Of a DNA stretch of 18,406 nt, positions 1-6,620 are shown piece after piece. The first letter of the stretch is position 1. The number at the start of each line of letters is the position of its first letter. Origin of the DNA: an uncultured Collinsella sp. (GTDB taxonomy: Bacteria; Actinomycetota; Coriobacteriia; Coriobacteriales; Coriobacteriaceae). A model generated the notes under the pieces. The model was given only the letters and a program-made list of their open reading frames with translations. It did no database searches and was not told the origin of the DNA. The position numbers were made by a program, and so were the translations under genes. The DNA is taken from contig UROA01000016.1 in NCBI GenBank assembly GCA_900549355.1, positions 1 through 18,406 on the forward strand, read 5' to 3'.

Positions 1-1
1 G

Positions 2-514
2 AGGGGCCGGGCTGCCGTCGAGGCGGTGAACACCGTGGCGCCCGAGCACCTGGAGCTGCACTGCAAGGATGCGATGGGTCTGCTCGGCGGTATTCGCAAC
101 GCCGGCGCCATCTTTGTGGGCGCTTGGAGCTCCGAGCCGCTCGGCGATTATGTTGCCGGTCCCAACCACACGCTGCCAACCGGCGGCACGGCCATGTTCT
201 CCAACCCGCTTTCGGTCGAAGAGTTCGTTAAGCGCTCGAGCGTCATTTGCTATACGCCCGAGGGCCTGCTCTCCGACGCTCCCGCCACACAGCGTCTAGC
301 CGAGGCCGAGGGCCTGTGGGCGCACGCGCTTTCTGCTGCCCTGCGTCGTCGCGTGCTGGAGCAGGGCGAGGATGCCGTGAGTGCCGAGTCTCTGGCCGCG
401 GCCGACCTGACCAAGGTCGCCTGGCCGGGCGATACGACCGCGACGGTCGCCGAGGGTGTGGACCTGGCGGCTGCAGGCGCGGATGGCGCTGACGCGACCG
501 GCGAGGAGGCCTAA
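2..514 (+). CDS. hisD: Histidinol dehydrogenase, C-terminal part (5' end outside window)
   Basis: HisD oxidises L-histidinol to L-histidine in two NAD-dependent steps, the last reactions of the pathway. The reading frame is open from base 2, so this is the 3' part of the gene, about 170 codons of a protein normally near 430. Diagnostic blocks are visible: VNTVAPEHLELH (the PEHLE motif with the catalytic Glu-His pair), GDYVAGPNHTLPTGG (Asp zinc ligand and substrate loop) and a late His in LWAHALSAALRRR that fits the last zinc ligand. After that His there is an Ala/Glu/Asp-rich tail of about 55 residues, longer than I expect for the family and probably unstructured. The GTG at 26 is internal and not a start. 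The stop at 512-514 lies 1 nt before the hisC start. Confidence 0.95.
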   Translation, partial: RGRAAVEAVNTVAPEHLELHCKDAMGLLGGIRNAGAIFVGAWSSEPLGDYVAGPNHTLPTGGTAMFSNPLSVEEFVKRSSVICYTPEGLLSDAPATQRLAEAEGLWAHALSAALRRRVLEQGEDAVSAESLAAADLTKVAWPGDTTATVAEGVDLAAAGADGADATGEEA

Positions 515-515
515 T

Positions 516-1631
516 ATGTCCGAACTCACGCCTCGCATGAAGGGGCTCGTCCAGCCTTACCTGGCCGGCATCGAGCCCTATGATCCCAACTTTACGCCTA
601 CGCGCATCAATCTTTCGGCCAACGAGAACACCTATCCCGTGCCGGCCGGCGTGCGCGAGGCAATCGATGCAGCCCTGGCTGCCACGCCGCTCAACCGTTA
701 TCCCGACCCCATGTCCAACGACCTGCGCGATGAGCTTGCCGCTTGGCATGGCGTGACGCGCGAGAATATCTGCGTGGGCAACGGCGGTGACGAGCTGCTC
801 TATAACTACTTGCTGGCGTTTGGCGGCGCGGGGCGGACCCTGCTCAACTGCCCGCCGTGCTTTAGCGAGTACGCGTTCTTTGCGTCGCTCTGTCAGACCG
901 AGGTGCGCGACGTGTGGCGCGACCCGGCAACTTTTGAGCTCGACCAGGCGGCTGTGTTCGCGGCCGCACCCGAGTGCAACCTGGCGATCGTGACCTCGCC
1001 CAACAATCCCACGGGCGACGTGGCGCCGCTCGACTTTGTCGCGGCGCTGTGCGATGCGTGCCCCGGCATGGTCATGGTCGACGAGGCCTACGTGGAGTTT
1101 GCCGACGATTCGTTTGGCGTGGCAACTACGGCGCAAGGCCTTATTGCCGAGCATCCTAACCTGGTGATTCTGCATACACTGTCCAAGGCGTTCGGCGCCG
1201 CCGGCACGCGCCTGGGCTATGTGATCGCGGCGCCCGAGGTCATCGACGTGTTCGCGGCGATTCGCCAGATCTATTCGGTCAACGTGTTGAGCCAGGCGGC
1301 GGCGCTTGCCTGCGTGCGTGCCCGCGATGCGTACGCGCCCGTGGTGGCACAGGTCGCATCCGAGCGCGAGCGCGAGTTGTGTGCCCTGCGCGCAATGGCT
1401 GCCGAGGGCTTGCCCGTGGAGGCGTGGCCGAGCGCGGCGAACTTTGTGCTCGTGCGCACGCCGCATGCCACGCGCGTGCGCGAGCGCCTGCGCGACGAGT
1501 ATTCAATTTTGGTGCGCGACTTTAGCTACGCGCCGGGGCTCGCGGACTGCCTGCGCATTACCGTGGGCACCCCGCAGGAAAACGACGAGGTGCTGGCAGC
1601 GTTTGCCGCGCTGGTGAAGGAGGAGATGTAG
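516..1631 (+). CDS. hisC: Histidinol-phosphate aminotransferase
   Basis: PLP-dependent class I/II aminotransferase (371 aa) that converts imidazole acetol phosphate and glutamate to histidinol phosphate. Visible motifs are NLSANENTY near residue 33, CVGNGGDE (86-93) at the PLP phosphate site, SPNNPTG (161-167), VDEAYVEF (188-195) with the cofactor-binding Asp189, and TLSKAFGAAGTRLGY with the Schiff-base lysine at about Lys224. The start at 516 is chosen because a strong GAGGAGG at 502-508 precedes it and MSELTPRMKG is a normal N-terminus. A GTG at 456 in the same frame would only add hisD-overlapping sequence. The gene lies 1 nt after hisD and abuts hisB, so translation is probably coupled. 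Length is normal for the family. Confidence 0.96.
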   Translation: MSELTPRMKGLVQPYLAGIEPYDPNFTPTRINLSANENTYPVPAGVREAIDAALAATPLNRYPDPMSNDLRDELAAWHGVTRENICVGNGGDELLYNYLLAFGGAGRTLLNCPPCFSEYAFFASLCQTEVRDVWRDPATFELDQAAVFAAAPECNLAIVTSPNNPTGDVAPLDFVAALCDACPGMVMVDEAYVEFADDSFGVATTAQGLIAEHPNLVILHTLSKAFGAAGTRLGYVIAAPEVIDVFAAIRQIYSVNVLSQAAALACVRARDAYAPVVAQVASERERELCALRAMAAEGLPVEAWPSAANFVLVRTPHATRVRERLRDEYSILVRDFSYAPGLADCLRITVGTPQENDEVLAAFAALVKEEM

Positions 1632-2219
1632 ATGGACCGCTATGCCGAGGTAACCCGCAAGACGGGCGAGACCGACATTGTCGTAAAGCTCGACCTGGAC
1701 GGATCTGGCGTGTGCGATATCTCGACCGGCGTGCCGTATTTCGACCACATGCTCAACGCTTTTGGCCGCCATGGTCTGTTCGATCTGACGGTGCACGCGG
1801 TGGGCGACGTCGAGGTCGATGCACATCACACCGTCGAGGACACGGGTATTGTGCTGGGCGAGGCGTTTTGCCAGGCGCTGGGCGACAAGGCGGGCATTAC
1901 GCGCTTTGCCGACGCGGCGATCGCCATGGACGAGACGCTTGTGATGGCTGCTGTTGATATTTCGGGCCGCGGGCAGGCCTACTGCGAGCTGCCCGTGCCG
2001 ACCGAGCGCGTGGGCAGCTTCGATACCGAGCTGGCTGTCGAGTTCTTCTACGCCTTTGCGCGCGATGCCAAGCTCACGCTGCACGTGCGCGAGCTGGCGG
2101 GCGGCAACTCGCATCACATTATCGAGGCCGCCTTTAAGGCCGTGGGCCGCACGATGCGCCACGCCTGCGAGCTCGATCCCCGCGTGCAGGGCATCCCCAG
2201 CACCAAGGGCTCGCTGTAA
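1632..2219 (+). CDS. hisB: Imidazoleglycerol-phosphate dehydratase (monofunctional)
   Basis: HisB dehydrates imidazole glycerol phosphate to imidazole acetol phosphate, using a manganese cluster. The 195-aa length is that of the single-domain form; there is no N-terminal HAD phosphatase domain as in enterobacterial HisB, so histidinol-phosphate phosphatase must come from another gene (see the PHP gene at 5369-6280). Metal-binding blocks are clear: PYFDHMLNAFGRHG (35-48), DAHHTVED (63-70) and GGNSHHIIEAAFKAVGRT (158 onward, His161, His162, Glu165). The ATG follows the hisC stop directly and uses AGGAGGAG at 1619-1626, inside the end of hisC, as ribosome site. It is the last gene before an 81-nt gap with a stem-loop. 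Confidence 0.97.
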   Translation: MDRYAEVTRKTGETDIVVKLDLDGSGVCDISTGVPYFDHMLNAFGRHGLFDLTVHAVGDVEVDAHHTVEDTGIVLGEAFCQALGDKAGITRFADAAIAMDETLVMAAVDISGRGQAYCELPVPTERVGSFDTELAVEFFYAFARDAKLTLHVRELAGGNSHHIIEAAFKAVGRTMRHACELDPRVQGIPSTKGSL

Positions 2220-2233
2220 CCGCAACAAAGGCA

Positions 2234-2274
2234 AAAACCACTACGAAGGTGCCTGTCCCCTTTGTGGTGGTTTT
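2234..2274 (+). repeat. Stem-loop in the hisB-hisH gap
   Basis: A 16-bp hairpin interrupts an otherwise tightly packed operon. Arms are 2234-2249 (AAAACCACTACGAAGG) and 2259-2274, with a 9-nt loop TGCCTGTCC. As plus-strand RNA every position pairs, two as G-U wobbles; as minus-strand RNA the same positions are A-C mismatches, so the structure favours the operon transcript. The right arm ends in TTTT but no longer U-tract follows, so it could be a weak terminator or mRNA-stability element. The loop and right arm resemble, from memory, GGTGCCTGTCCCC-type palindromes spread by REP-like elements. No other copy is seen in the window. Confidence 0.7.
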
Positions 2275-2300
2275 GGACGATGAGATAAGGGAGGGGTCGC

Positions 2301-3002
2301 GTGGGCGAACCGAAGATCGTGGTGGTCGACTACCACAAGGGCAACTTGTCGAGCGTTGCGCGCGGGCTTGCGCGCGCCGGTGCCGCCGCCTGCACGTCGG
2401 ACGATCCGGAGCAGATCCGCAACGCCGACGGCCTGGTCATCCCGGGCGTGGGCGCGTTTTACGACGCGGTCGCCTTTATGCGCGAGGGCGGCGAGGCGGA
2501 CGCGGTGCTCGACGCCGTTGCCGCCGGAACTCCGCTGCTCGGCATCTGCCTGGGCCTTCAGCTATTTTTTGAGCGCGGCAACGAGGGCGTGCCTGCGGAC
2601 GAGGGCGCGGTCGCCGACGGCAACGCCTCCGAGCAGGCTGGCGGTCCCTGGGTCGATGGCCTGGGTATTATGCGCGGCTCGTGCACACGCTTGGAGTCGA
2701 GCCGCCTGAAGGTGCCGCACGTGGGCTGGGACCAGGTGCACATGACGCCCGCCGGCGCGGCCGATCCGCTGCTTGCTGGTTTTGCCGAGGGTGCCAACAT
2801 GTACTTCACCCACAGTTATGCGGTGGCCGACGACGCCGATGCCGCCGATGTGCTGGCGCGCACGCACTATACGCGGAGCTTCCCGTGCATTGTGCGCCAT
2901 GGCAACGTGTGGGGCTGCCAGTTCCATCCCGAGAAATCCTCCGCGCTGGGTCAGCGCATCCTTAAGAACTTCGTCAACATCGTCGAGGAGGCTGGCCGAT
3001 GA
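2301..3002 (+). CDS. hisH: Imidazole glycerol phosphate synthase, glutamine amidotransferase subunit
   Basis: HisH (233 aa) hydrolyses glutamine and channels ammonia into HisF, which together make imidazole glycerol phosphate and AICAR. It is a class I glutamine amidotransferase: PGVGAF (49-53) is the oxyanion-loop region, GICLGLQLFFE contains the nucleophile Cys83, and CQFHPEKSS holds the triad His209 and Glu211. The start is GTG at 2301, supported by GGGAGG at 2289-2294 six bases upstream. The protein is about 30 residues longer than most HisH; an acidic, Ala/Gly-rich insert lies around residues 92-112, between the nucleophile block and VDGLGIM. The last codon and stop overlap the hisA start (ATGA at 2999-3002). 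Confidence 0.96.
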   Translation: MGEPKIVVVDYHKGNLSSVARGLARAGAAACTSDDPEQIRNADGLVIPGVGAFYDAVAFMREGGEADAVLDAVAAGTPLLGICLGLQLFFERGNEGVPADEGAVADGNASEQAGGPWVDGLGIMRGSCTRLESSRLKVPHVGWDQVHMTPAGAADPLLAGFAEGANMYFTHSYAVADDADAADVLARTHYTRSFPCIVRHGNVWGCQFHPEKSSALGQRILKNFVNIVEEAGR

Positions 3003-3742
3003 TCCTGTTTCCCGCAATCGATCTGATCGGCGGCAAAGTCGTGCGCCTGGAGCGTGGCGACCGCAGCCGCTGCAAGGTATATTCCGACGACCCCGTGGCC
3101 GTTGCTCGCTCGTTTGCCGAGCAGGGCGCAAGCTGGGTGCACGTCGTCGACCTGTCCGCTGCCTTTGGCGAGGACGAGGACACATGCGCTGCCAACTCGG
3201 CGGCGATTAAGGCCATCTGCGGCGTCGACGGTCTGTCCGTGGCCGTGGGCGGCGGCGTCCGCTCGCTCGCGCGCATCGACGAGTTGGCCGGCTACGGTGC
3301 GCGCCGCATCGCGCTGGGCACGGTGCTGGTGACCGAGCCGGGTTTTGCTGAGGTGGCAGCCCAAGGCTTTGGCGAGCTGCTGGTCGCCGACATTGCCGCA
3401 CGCGACGGCCAGGTTAAGGTGAACGGCTGGCGCGACGGCGCGGGCGTGGTGCTCGACGATGCCGTGGCGCAGCTTACCGAGCTGGGCTTTAAGCATCTGG
3501 TGTATACCGACATCGCGCGCGATGGCATGCAGACGGGCATCGATGTGGCGGCGTATCGCCATGTGGCCGAGGTCGCGGGCTTTCCCGTCGTGGCTTCGGG
3601 CGGTATCTCGACGCTCGACGACATCCGCGCACTGGCCGCGGTGGGCGAGGTCGCGATTGAAGGCGCCATTACCGGCCGTGCGCTCTACGAAGGCAACTTT
3701 ACGCTGGCACAGGCGCTGGCCGCCGCCCGAGGGGAGGAGTAG
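2999..3742 (+). CDS. hisA: ProFAR isomerase (HisA, possibly bifunctional PriA)
   Basis: A (beta/alpha)8 barrel of 247 aa that isomerises ProFAR to PRFAR, the fourth step of histidine synthesis. The N-terminus MILFPAIDLIGGKVVRL carries the catalytic Asp8; the second half-barrel has LLVADIAARDGQVKVNGW with the probable second catalytic Asp131. Phosphate-binding glycines are in VAVGGGVRS and VASGGIS (199-204). Some actinobacteria lacking trpF use a dual HisA/TrpF enzyme, PriA; the window cannot decide this because the trp genes are not here. It overlaps the end of hisH by 4 nt and is followed 3 nt later by hisF, so the three are likely co-translated. Confidence 0.95.
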   Translation: MILFPAIDLIGGKVVRLERGDRSRCKVYSDDPVAVARSFAEQGASWVHVVDLSAAFGEDEDTCAANSAAIKAICGVDGLSVAVGGGVRSLARIDELAGYGARRIALGTVLVTEPGFAEVAAQGFGELLVADIAARDGQVKVNGWRDGAGVVLDDAVAQLTELGFKHLVYTDIARDGMQTGIDVAAYRHVAEVAGFPVVASGGISTLDDIRALAAVGEVAIEGAITGRALYEGNFTLAQALAAARGEE

Positions 3743-3745
3743 CCC

Positions 3746-4528
3746 ATGCTTACCAAGCGCGTGATTCCCTGCCTGGACGTCAAGGACGGTCGTGTGGTCA
3801 AGGGCGTCAACTTTGTGAGCTTACGCGATGCGGGCGATCCGGTGGAGCTGGCGCGTGCCTATGACCGCGAGGGTGCGGACGAGGTCGTCTTCCTGGACAT
3901 TACCGCCACGAGCGACAACCGTGCGACGACTATCGAGATGGCGGCGCATGCGGCCGAGGAGCTCGCTATTCCCTATACCGTGGGTGGCGGTTTCCGCGAC
4001 TTGGCGGGCATGCGGACCATGGTTGCCGCCGGTGCCGATAAGGTGTCGCTCAACTCTGCCGCCGTGCGTGACCCGTCGCTGATCAGCCAGGCTGCCGCGG
4101 CGTTTGGCAGCCAGGCCGTGGTCGTGGCGATCGATGCCAAGCGCGTCGGTTTGCCCGGAGAGCCGGGTGCCGATAGGTGGGAGGTCTTTACCGCGGGAGG
4201 CCGCAACGCCACGGGTATCGACGCGGTGGCGTGGGCCGAGGAAGCGGCTCGTCGCGGCGCCGGCGAGATTTTGCTCACCAGTATGGACCGCGACGGCACC
4301 AAGGCCGGCTTTGACCTGGCGCTCACCCGCGCCGTGGCGCGCGCGGTGCCGATTCCGGTGATCGCAAGCGGCGGCGTGGGTACGCTCGAGCATTTTGCCG
4401 AGGGCGTGATCGAGGGCGAAGCCGATGCCGTGCTGGCGGCCAGCGTCTTTCACTTTGGGACGTTCAGCATTCGCCAGGTGAAGGAGTATATGGCCAGTCA
4501 AGGCATCCCCGTGAGATTGGATTTTTAA
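3746..4528 (+). CDS. hisF: Imidazole glycerol phosphate synthase, cyclase subunit
   Basis: HisF (260 aa) is the barrel subunit that joins ammonia from HisH to PRFAR, giving imidazole glycerol phosphate and AICAR. The start MLTKRVIPCLDVKDGRVVKGVNF is the classic HisF N-terminus, with catalytic Asp11. The second catalytic residue, Asp130, is in VVVAIDAKR. Phosphate sites are in YTVGGGFRD (78-85) and VIASGGVGTLEHF. The ribosome site is GGGGAGG at 3731-3737, inside the hisA end. The stop at 4526-4528 abuts the hisI ATG. Length and motifs are typical and nothing suggests loss of function. Confidence 0.97.
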   Translation: MLTKRVIPCLDVKDGRVVKGVNFVSLRDAGDPVELARAYDREGADEVVFLDITATSDNRATTIEMAAHAAEELAIPYTVGGGFRDLAGMRTMVAAGADKVSLNSAAVRDPSLISQAAAAFGSQAVVVAIDAKRVGLPGEPGADRWEVFTAGGRNATGIDAVAWAEEAARRGAGEILLTSMDRDGTKAGFDLALTRAVARAVPIPVIASGGVGTLEHFAEGVIEGEADAVLAASVFHFGTFSIRQVKEYMASQGIPVRLDF

Positions 4529-4858
4529 ATGGAGCAAGTGACAACTGCGTCCGAGCTCAAATACGACGCCAAGGGGCTGATTCCTTGTGTGGTTCAGCAG
4601 TACGACACCGGCGAGGTGCTTATGGTTGCTTGGATGAACGAGGAGTCGGTGGGGCTGACGCTCAAGACCGGTACCACGTGGTTTTGGAGCCGCAGTCGCC
4701 AGGAGCTCTGGAACAAGGGCGCGACGAGCGGCAATATGCAAGCGGTCAAGGAGCTCTGGGCCGACTGCGATAGCGATACGCTGCTGGTCAAGGTCGACTC
4801 GCCGGGTCCGGCCTGCCATACCGGCAACCGTACCTGCTTCTTTAAGAAACTCGCGTAG
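4529..4858 (+). CDS. hisI: Phosphoribosyl-AMP cyclohydrolase
   Basis: A monofunctional HisI (109 aa) that opens the adenine ring of phosphoribosyl-AMP. The metal sites are intact: WADCDSD supplies Asp79, Asp81 and Asp83 (magnesium) and Cys80, and SPGPACHTGNRTCFF supplies Cys96 and Cys103. The 16- and 7-residue spacing of these three cysteines is that of the zinc site in the known single-domain enzyme. WFWSRSRQELWNKG is the usual substrate-binding stretch. The ATG directly follows the hisF stop and I see no strong Shine-Dalgarno sequence, so it probably depends on translation of hisF. HisE is a separate gene 45 nt downstream, not fused as in many bacteria. Confidence 0.96.
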   Translation: MEQVTTASELKYDAKGLIPCVVQQYDTGEVLMVAWMNEESVGLTLKTGTTWFWSRSRQELWNKGATSGNMQAVKELWADCDSDTLLVKVDSPGPACHTGNRTCFFKKLA

Positions 4859-4903
4859 GGCGGGCGCTCGATTAGAAGCTCGGCCACCAGAAAGGATTGA
4901 ACT

Positions 4904-5221
4904 ATGGGTGTGCGCACCGCAAACGTTCAGGATGGAAATATCGGAGAGACGCTGACAGGTCTGGCCGAGGTGATTCACGGTCGTCGTGATGCATCGCCGC
5001 AGGAGAGCTATACCGCGCGTCTGCTGACCGACGTCGAGGATGAGCTGCTCAAGAAGCTTGCCGAGGAGTCGAGCGAGGTGATCATGGCCTGCAAGGATAA
5101 CGATCACGATCACATCCGCTACGAGGCCGGCGACCTGGTCTACCACCTGCTCGTGACGCTCGAGCGCTACGGTATCACCCTCGACGAACTCGCCGGTGAA
5201 CTCAACGCCCGCCGCCACTAG
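4904..5221 (+). CDS. hisE: Phosphoribosyl-ATP pyrophosphatase
   Basis: HisE (105 aa) hydrolyses phosphoribosyl-ATP to phosphoribosyl-AMP, the second step of the pathway. It is an all-alpha NTP pyrophosphohydrolase related to MazG. The metal-binding helices are visible as KKLAEESSEVIMA (Glu54, Glu55, Glu58) and YEAGDLVYHLL (Glu74, Asp77). The first about 14 residues are poorly conserved. The ATG is preceded by AGAAAGGA at 4889-4896. It is the last gene of the operon, after a 45-nt gap from hisI, and ends just before the repeats at 5239-5355. Operon order is hisD-C-B-H-A-F-I-E; hisG is not seen. Confidence 0.95.
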   Translation: MGVRTANVQDGNIGETLTGLAEVIHGRRDASPQESYTARLLTDVEDELLKKLAEESSEVIMACKDNDHDHIRYEAGDLVYHLLVTLERYGITLDELAGELNARRH

Positions 5222-5238
5222 CCATTGGGGACGTTCTT

Positions 5239-5254
5239 AAACGACTAGTCGTTT
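5239..5254. repeat. Perfect 16-bp palindrome after hisE
   Basis: AAACGACTAGTCGTTT is a perfect inverted repeat without a spacer, 17 nt after the hisE stop. It is flanked by GGGGACGTTCTT on the left and GGGACAGTC on the right. No T-tract follows, so it is not a standard terminator. It could be a protein-binding site or half of a REP-like element; no second copy was found in this window. Confidence 0.6.
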
Positions 5255-5288
5255 GGGACAGTCTTTGTTGGTGTAACGGGGTCATGGA

Positions 5289-5355
5289 AGTTGCGGTGAA
5301 ATAGGGACTGTTTAAGCGCTTCATCAGGCAAAACAATCCCTATTCCACCGCAACT
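5289..5355. repeat. 67-nt stem-loop repeat, copy 1 (hisE / PHP convergent gap)
   Basis: Arms AGTTGCGGTGAAATAG (5289-5304) and CTATTCCACCGCAACT (5340-5355) pair over 16 positions with one A-C mismatch, around a 35-nt centre. The stem extends by a few pairs on both sides (AAG/CTT outside, GGA/TCC inside). The same arms, mismatch and total length recur at 12041-12107. On the minus strand the mismatch becomes a G-U pair. It sits between two convergent genes, so it may also help end transcription from both sides, although no long T-tract is present. Confidence 0.85.
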
Positions 5356-5368
5356 TATGAAGGGATGG

Positions 5369-6280
5369 CTAGTCGAGGGGTGTGGATTCCCATTCGCCGG
5401 TGGGGTGGGGGATATCGTAGGTTCGGTAGCCGCAGTCGTAGGCGTGGGCCTGAGCCTCGCGGATATTCCAGCAGATGTCGCAGGCGCGGTGTGCGTCCGA
5501 GCCAAAGGTGATGGGTACCTCGGCGTGGGCGAAGCAACGCAACAGCCCCGTCGAGGGGTGATAGTCGTCGAGGCCCTTGCGCGGTGCGGCGGTCGAGACC
5601 TCAACGCGGCGACCTGTATCGTGGGCGCATTCGGCCATCTGCTCCCAGAACGGCGCGGGATCAAAATCGGGCGCAAAGCCTTCCTTCGAAAAGCGCATGA
5701 TCAGGTCGGGATGAGCCATCACGTCAAAGTTGAGCGAGCTTTCGCAGGCGTGGCACCAGTCATCGACATAGCGCTCCCACACGCCGTGCACGCCCAGGTT
5801 TTCCCAAACGTGCAGGTTGGTGTCGTCGTCGATCCAACCGCAAAGGGAATCGGGTGTATCGGGACGAGCGACGTTTTCCGTTCCCGCCGTACCCGCGGCA
5901 CCGGCCATGATATCGCCCGGGTTGCCAATCCAATGCACGCTGCCCAAGCGTACCACGGCGCTCTGGGACCAGCACTCAACCAAAGGCTCGCAGCCCTCGT
6001 ACCAATCGCATTCAAAGCCATAGATAAGCTCGAGCTCCGGCGCAATCTGCGCGGCGAGTTTGCGGGCGTCCTCAAAGGCCAGACGATGTGCCGGCAGGTC
6101 GCCCTCAGTAACCTGCACTTCGCAGTTGGCATCCATGCTGGCGGGCAGGGTGAGATGGTCGGTCGAGACCATGACGCGGCAGCCGGCCGCAGCAGCGGCG
6201 CGAACGTTGTCCTCAAACGAGGCATGTCCGTCCGAAAACGAGGTGTGGGTATGGCAATCGACCAGCGGGCAGGCAGACAT
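5369..6280 (-). CDS. PHP-domain phosphoesterase, probable histidinol-phosphatase
   Basis: A 303-aa PHP-family metal-dependent phosphoesterase. Metal-ligand motifs in order are VDCHTHTSFSDGH (His10, His12, Asp17), STDHLTL (Asp41, His42), YGFECDWYEG (Glu90), GSVHWIG (His116), MAHPDLI (His190) and FGSDAH (Asp262, His264), the pattern of HisJ/HisK histidinol-phosphatases. The operon next to it encodes a HisB without a phosphatase domain, so this gene, convergent with hisE, is the natural candidate for histidinol phosphate to histidinol. The start at 6280 is chosen over the in-frame ATG at 6346 because AAGGAG lies 6 nt upstream and VDCHTH should be near the N-terminus. Other PHP substrates cannot be ruled out, since the family also includes nucleases and other phosphatases. 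Confidence 0.85.
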   Translation of the reverse strand: MSACPLVDCHTHTSFSDGHASFEDNVRAAAAAGCRVMVSTDHLTLPASMDANCEVQVTEGDLPAHRLAFEDARKLAAQIAPELELIYGFECDWYEGCEPLVECWSQSAVVRLGSVHWIGNPGDIMAGAAGTAGTENVARPDTPDSLCGWIDDDTNLHVWENLGVHGVWERYVDDWCHACESSLNFDVMAHPDLIMRFSKEGFAPDFDPAPFWEQMAECAHDTGRRVEVSTAAPRKGLDDYHPSTGLLRCFAHAEVPITFGSDAHRACDICWNIREAQAHAYDCGYRTYDIPHPTGEWESTPLD

Positions 6281-6410
6281 GGCGACTCCTTTGCATTTGG
6301 CGAATCCGCTCCATTGTAATGGTGCAGCTTTCAACACGCCGGGCACGCCGGAGCTTGAAATCGATTGGAAAGGCTGCGCGGCGCGTGGTGCGGCCTCGCT
6401 TGCGCTTTCA

Positions 6411-6475
6411 AAACATGTACATCAGCCTCCAAAAGCTGCAAAAAATGACATGTTTGGAGGCTGACGTACACGTTT
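6411..6475. repeat. Long inverted repeat in the divergent PHP / larC gap
   Basis: Arms 6411-6433 and 6453-6475 are complementary at 21 of 23 positions, around a 19-nt spacer (6434-6452). The shared core is TCAGCCTCCAAA / TTTGGAGGCTGA. The two mismatches are A-C on the plus strand and would be G-U pairs in minus-strand RNA. ACATG also recurs in the spacer. No T-tract follows and neither flanking gene ends here, so it is not a simple terminator. The remainder of the 340-base gap (6281-6620) holds no convincing gene; TACAAT at 6318-6313 on the minus strand could be a -10 element for the PHP gene, but I see no good -35. Confidence 0.8.
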
Positions 6476-6620
6476 GAGTGGAGCGGGCCGGCGTTGGAGC
6501 GCGCCAGCACTTGCGCCCAGCAAAAGTCGCACCTATCCCATGACGCCGCCCCTGCGCCGCCCGCGATGTGCTAGCGTTTGGATGAACAAAACGAGCCCGC
6601 GCGGAAAGGATCCGGACCGT

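Noticed and set aside
243..1466. 407-codon minus-strand frame opposite hisD-hisC
   Set aside because: Arg/His/Gly-rich shadow of hisC; no motif or ribosome site.
3821..5218. 465-codon minus-strand frame opposite hisF-hisI-hisE
   Set aside because: It spans three certain genes on the other strand, has no recognisable domain, and fits the same codon-bias artefact.
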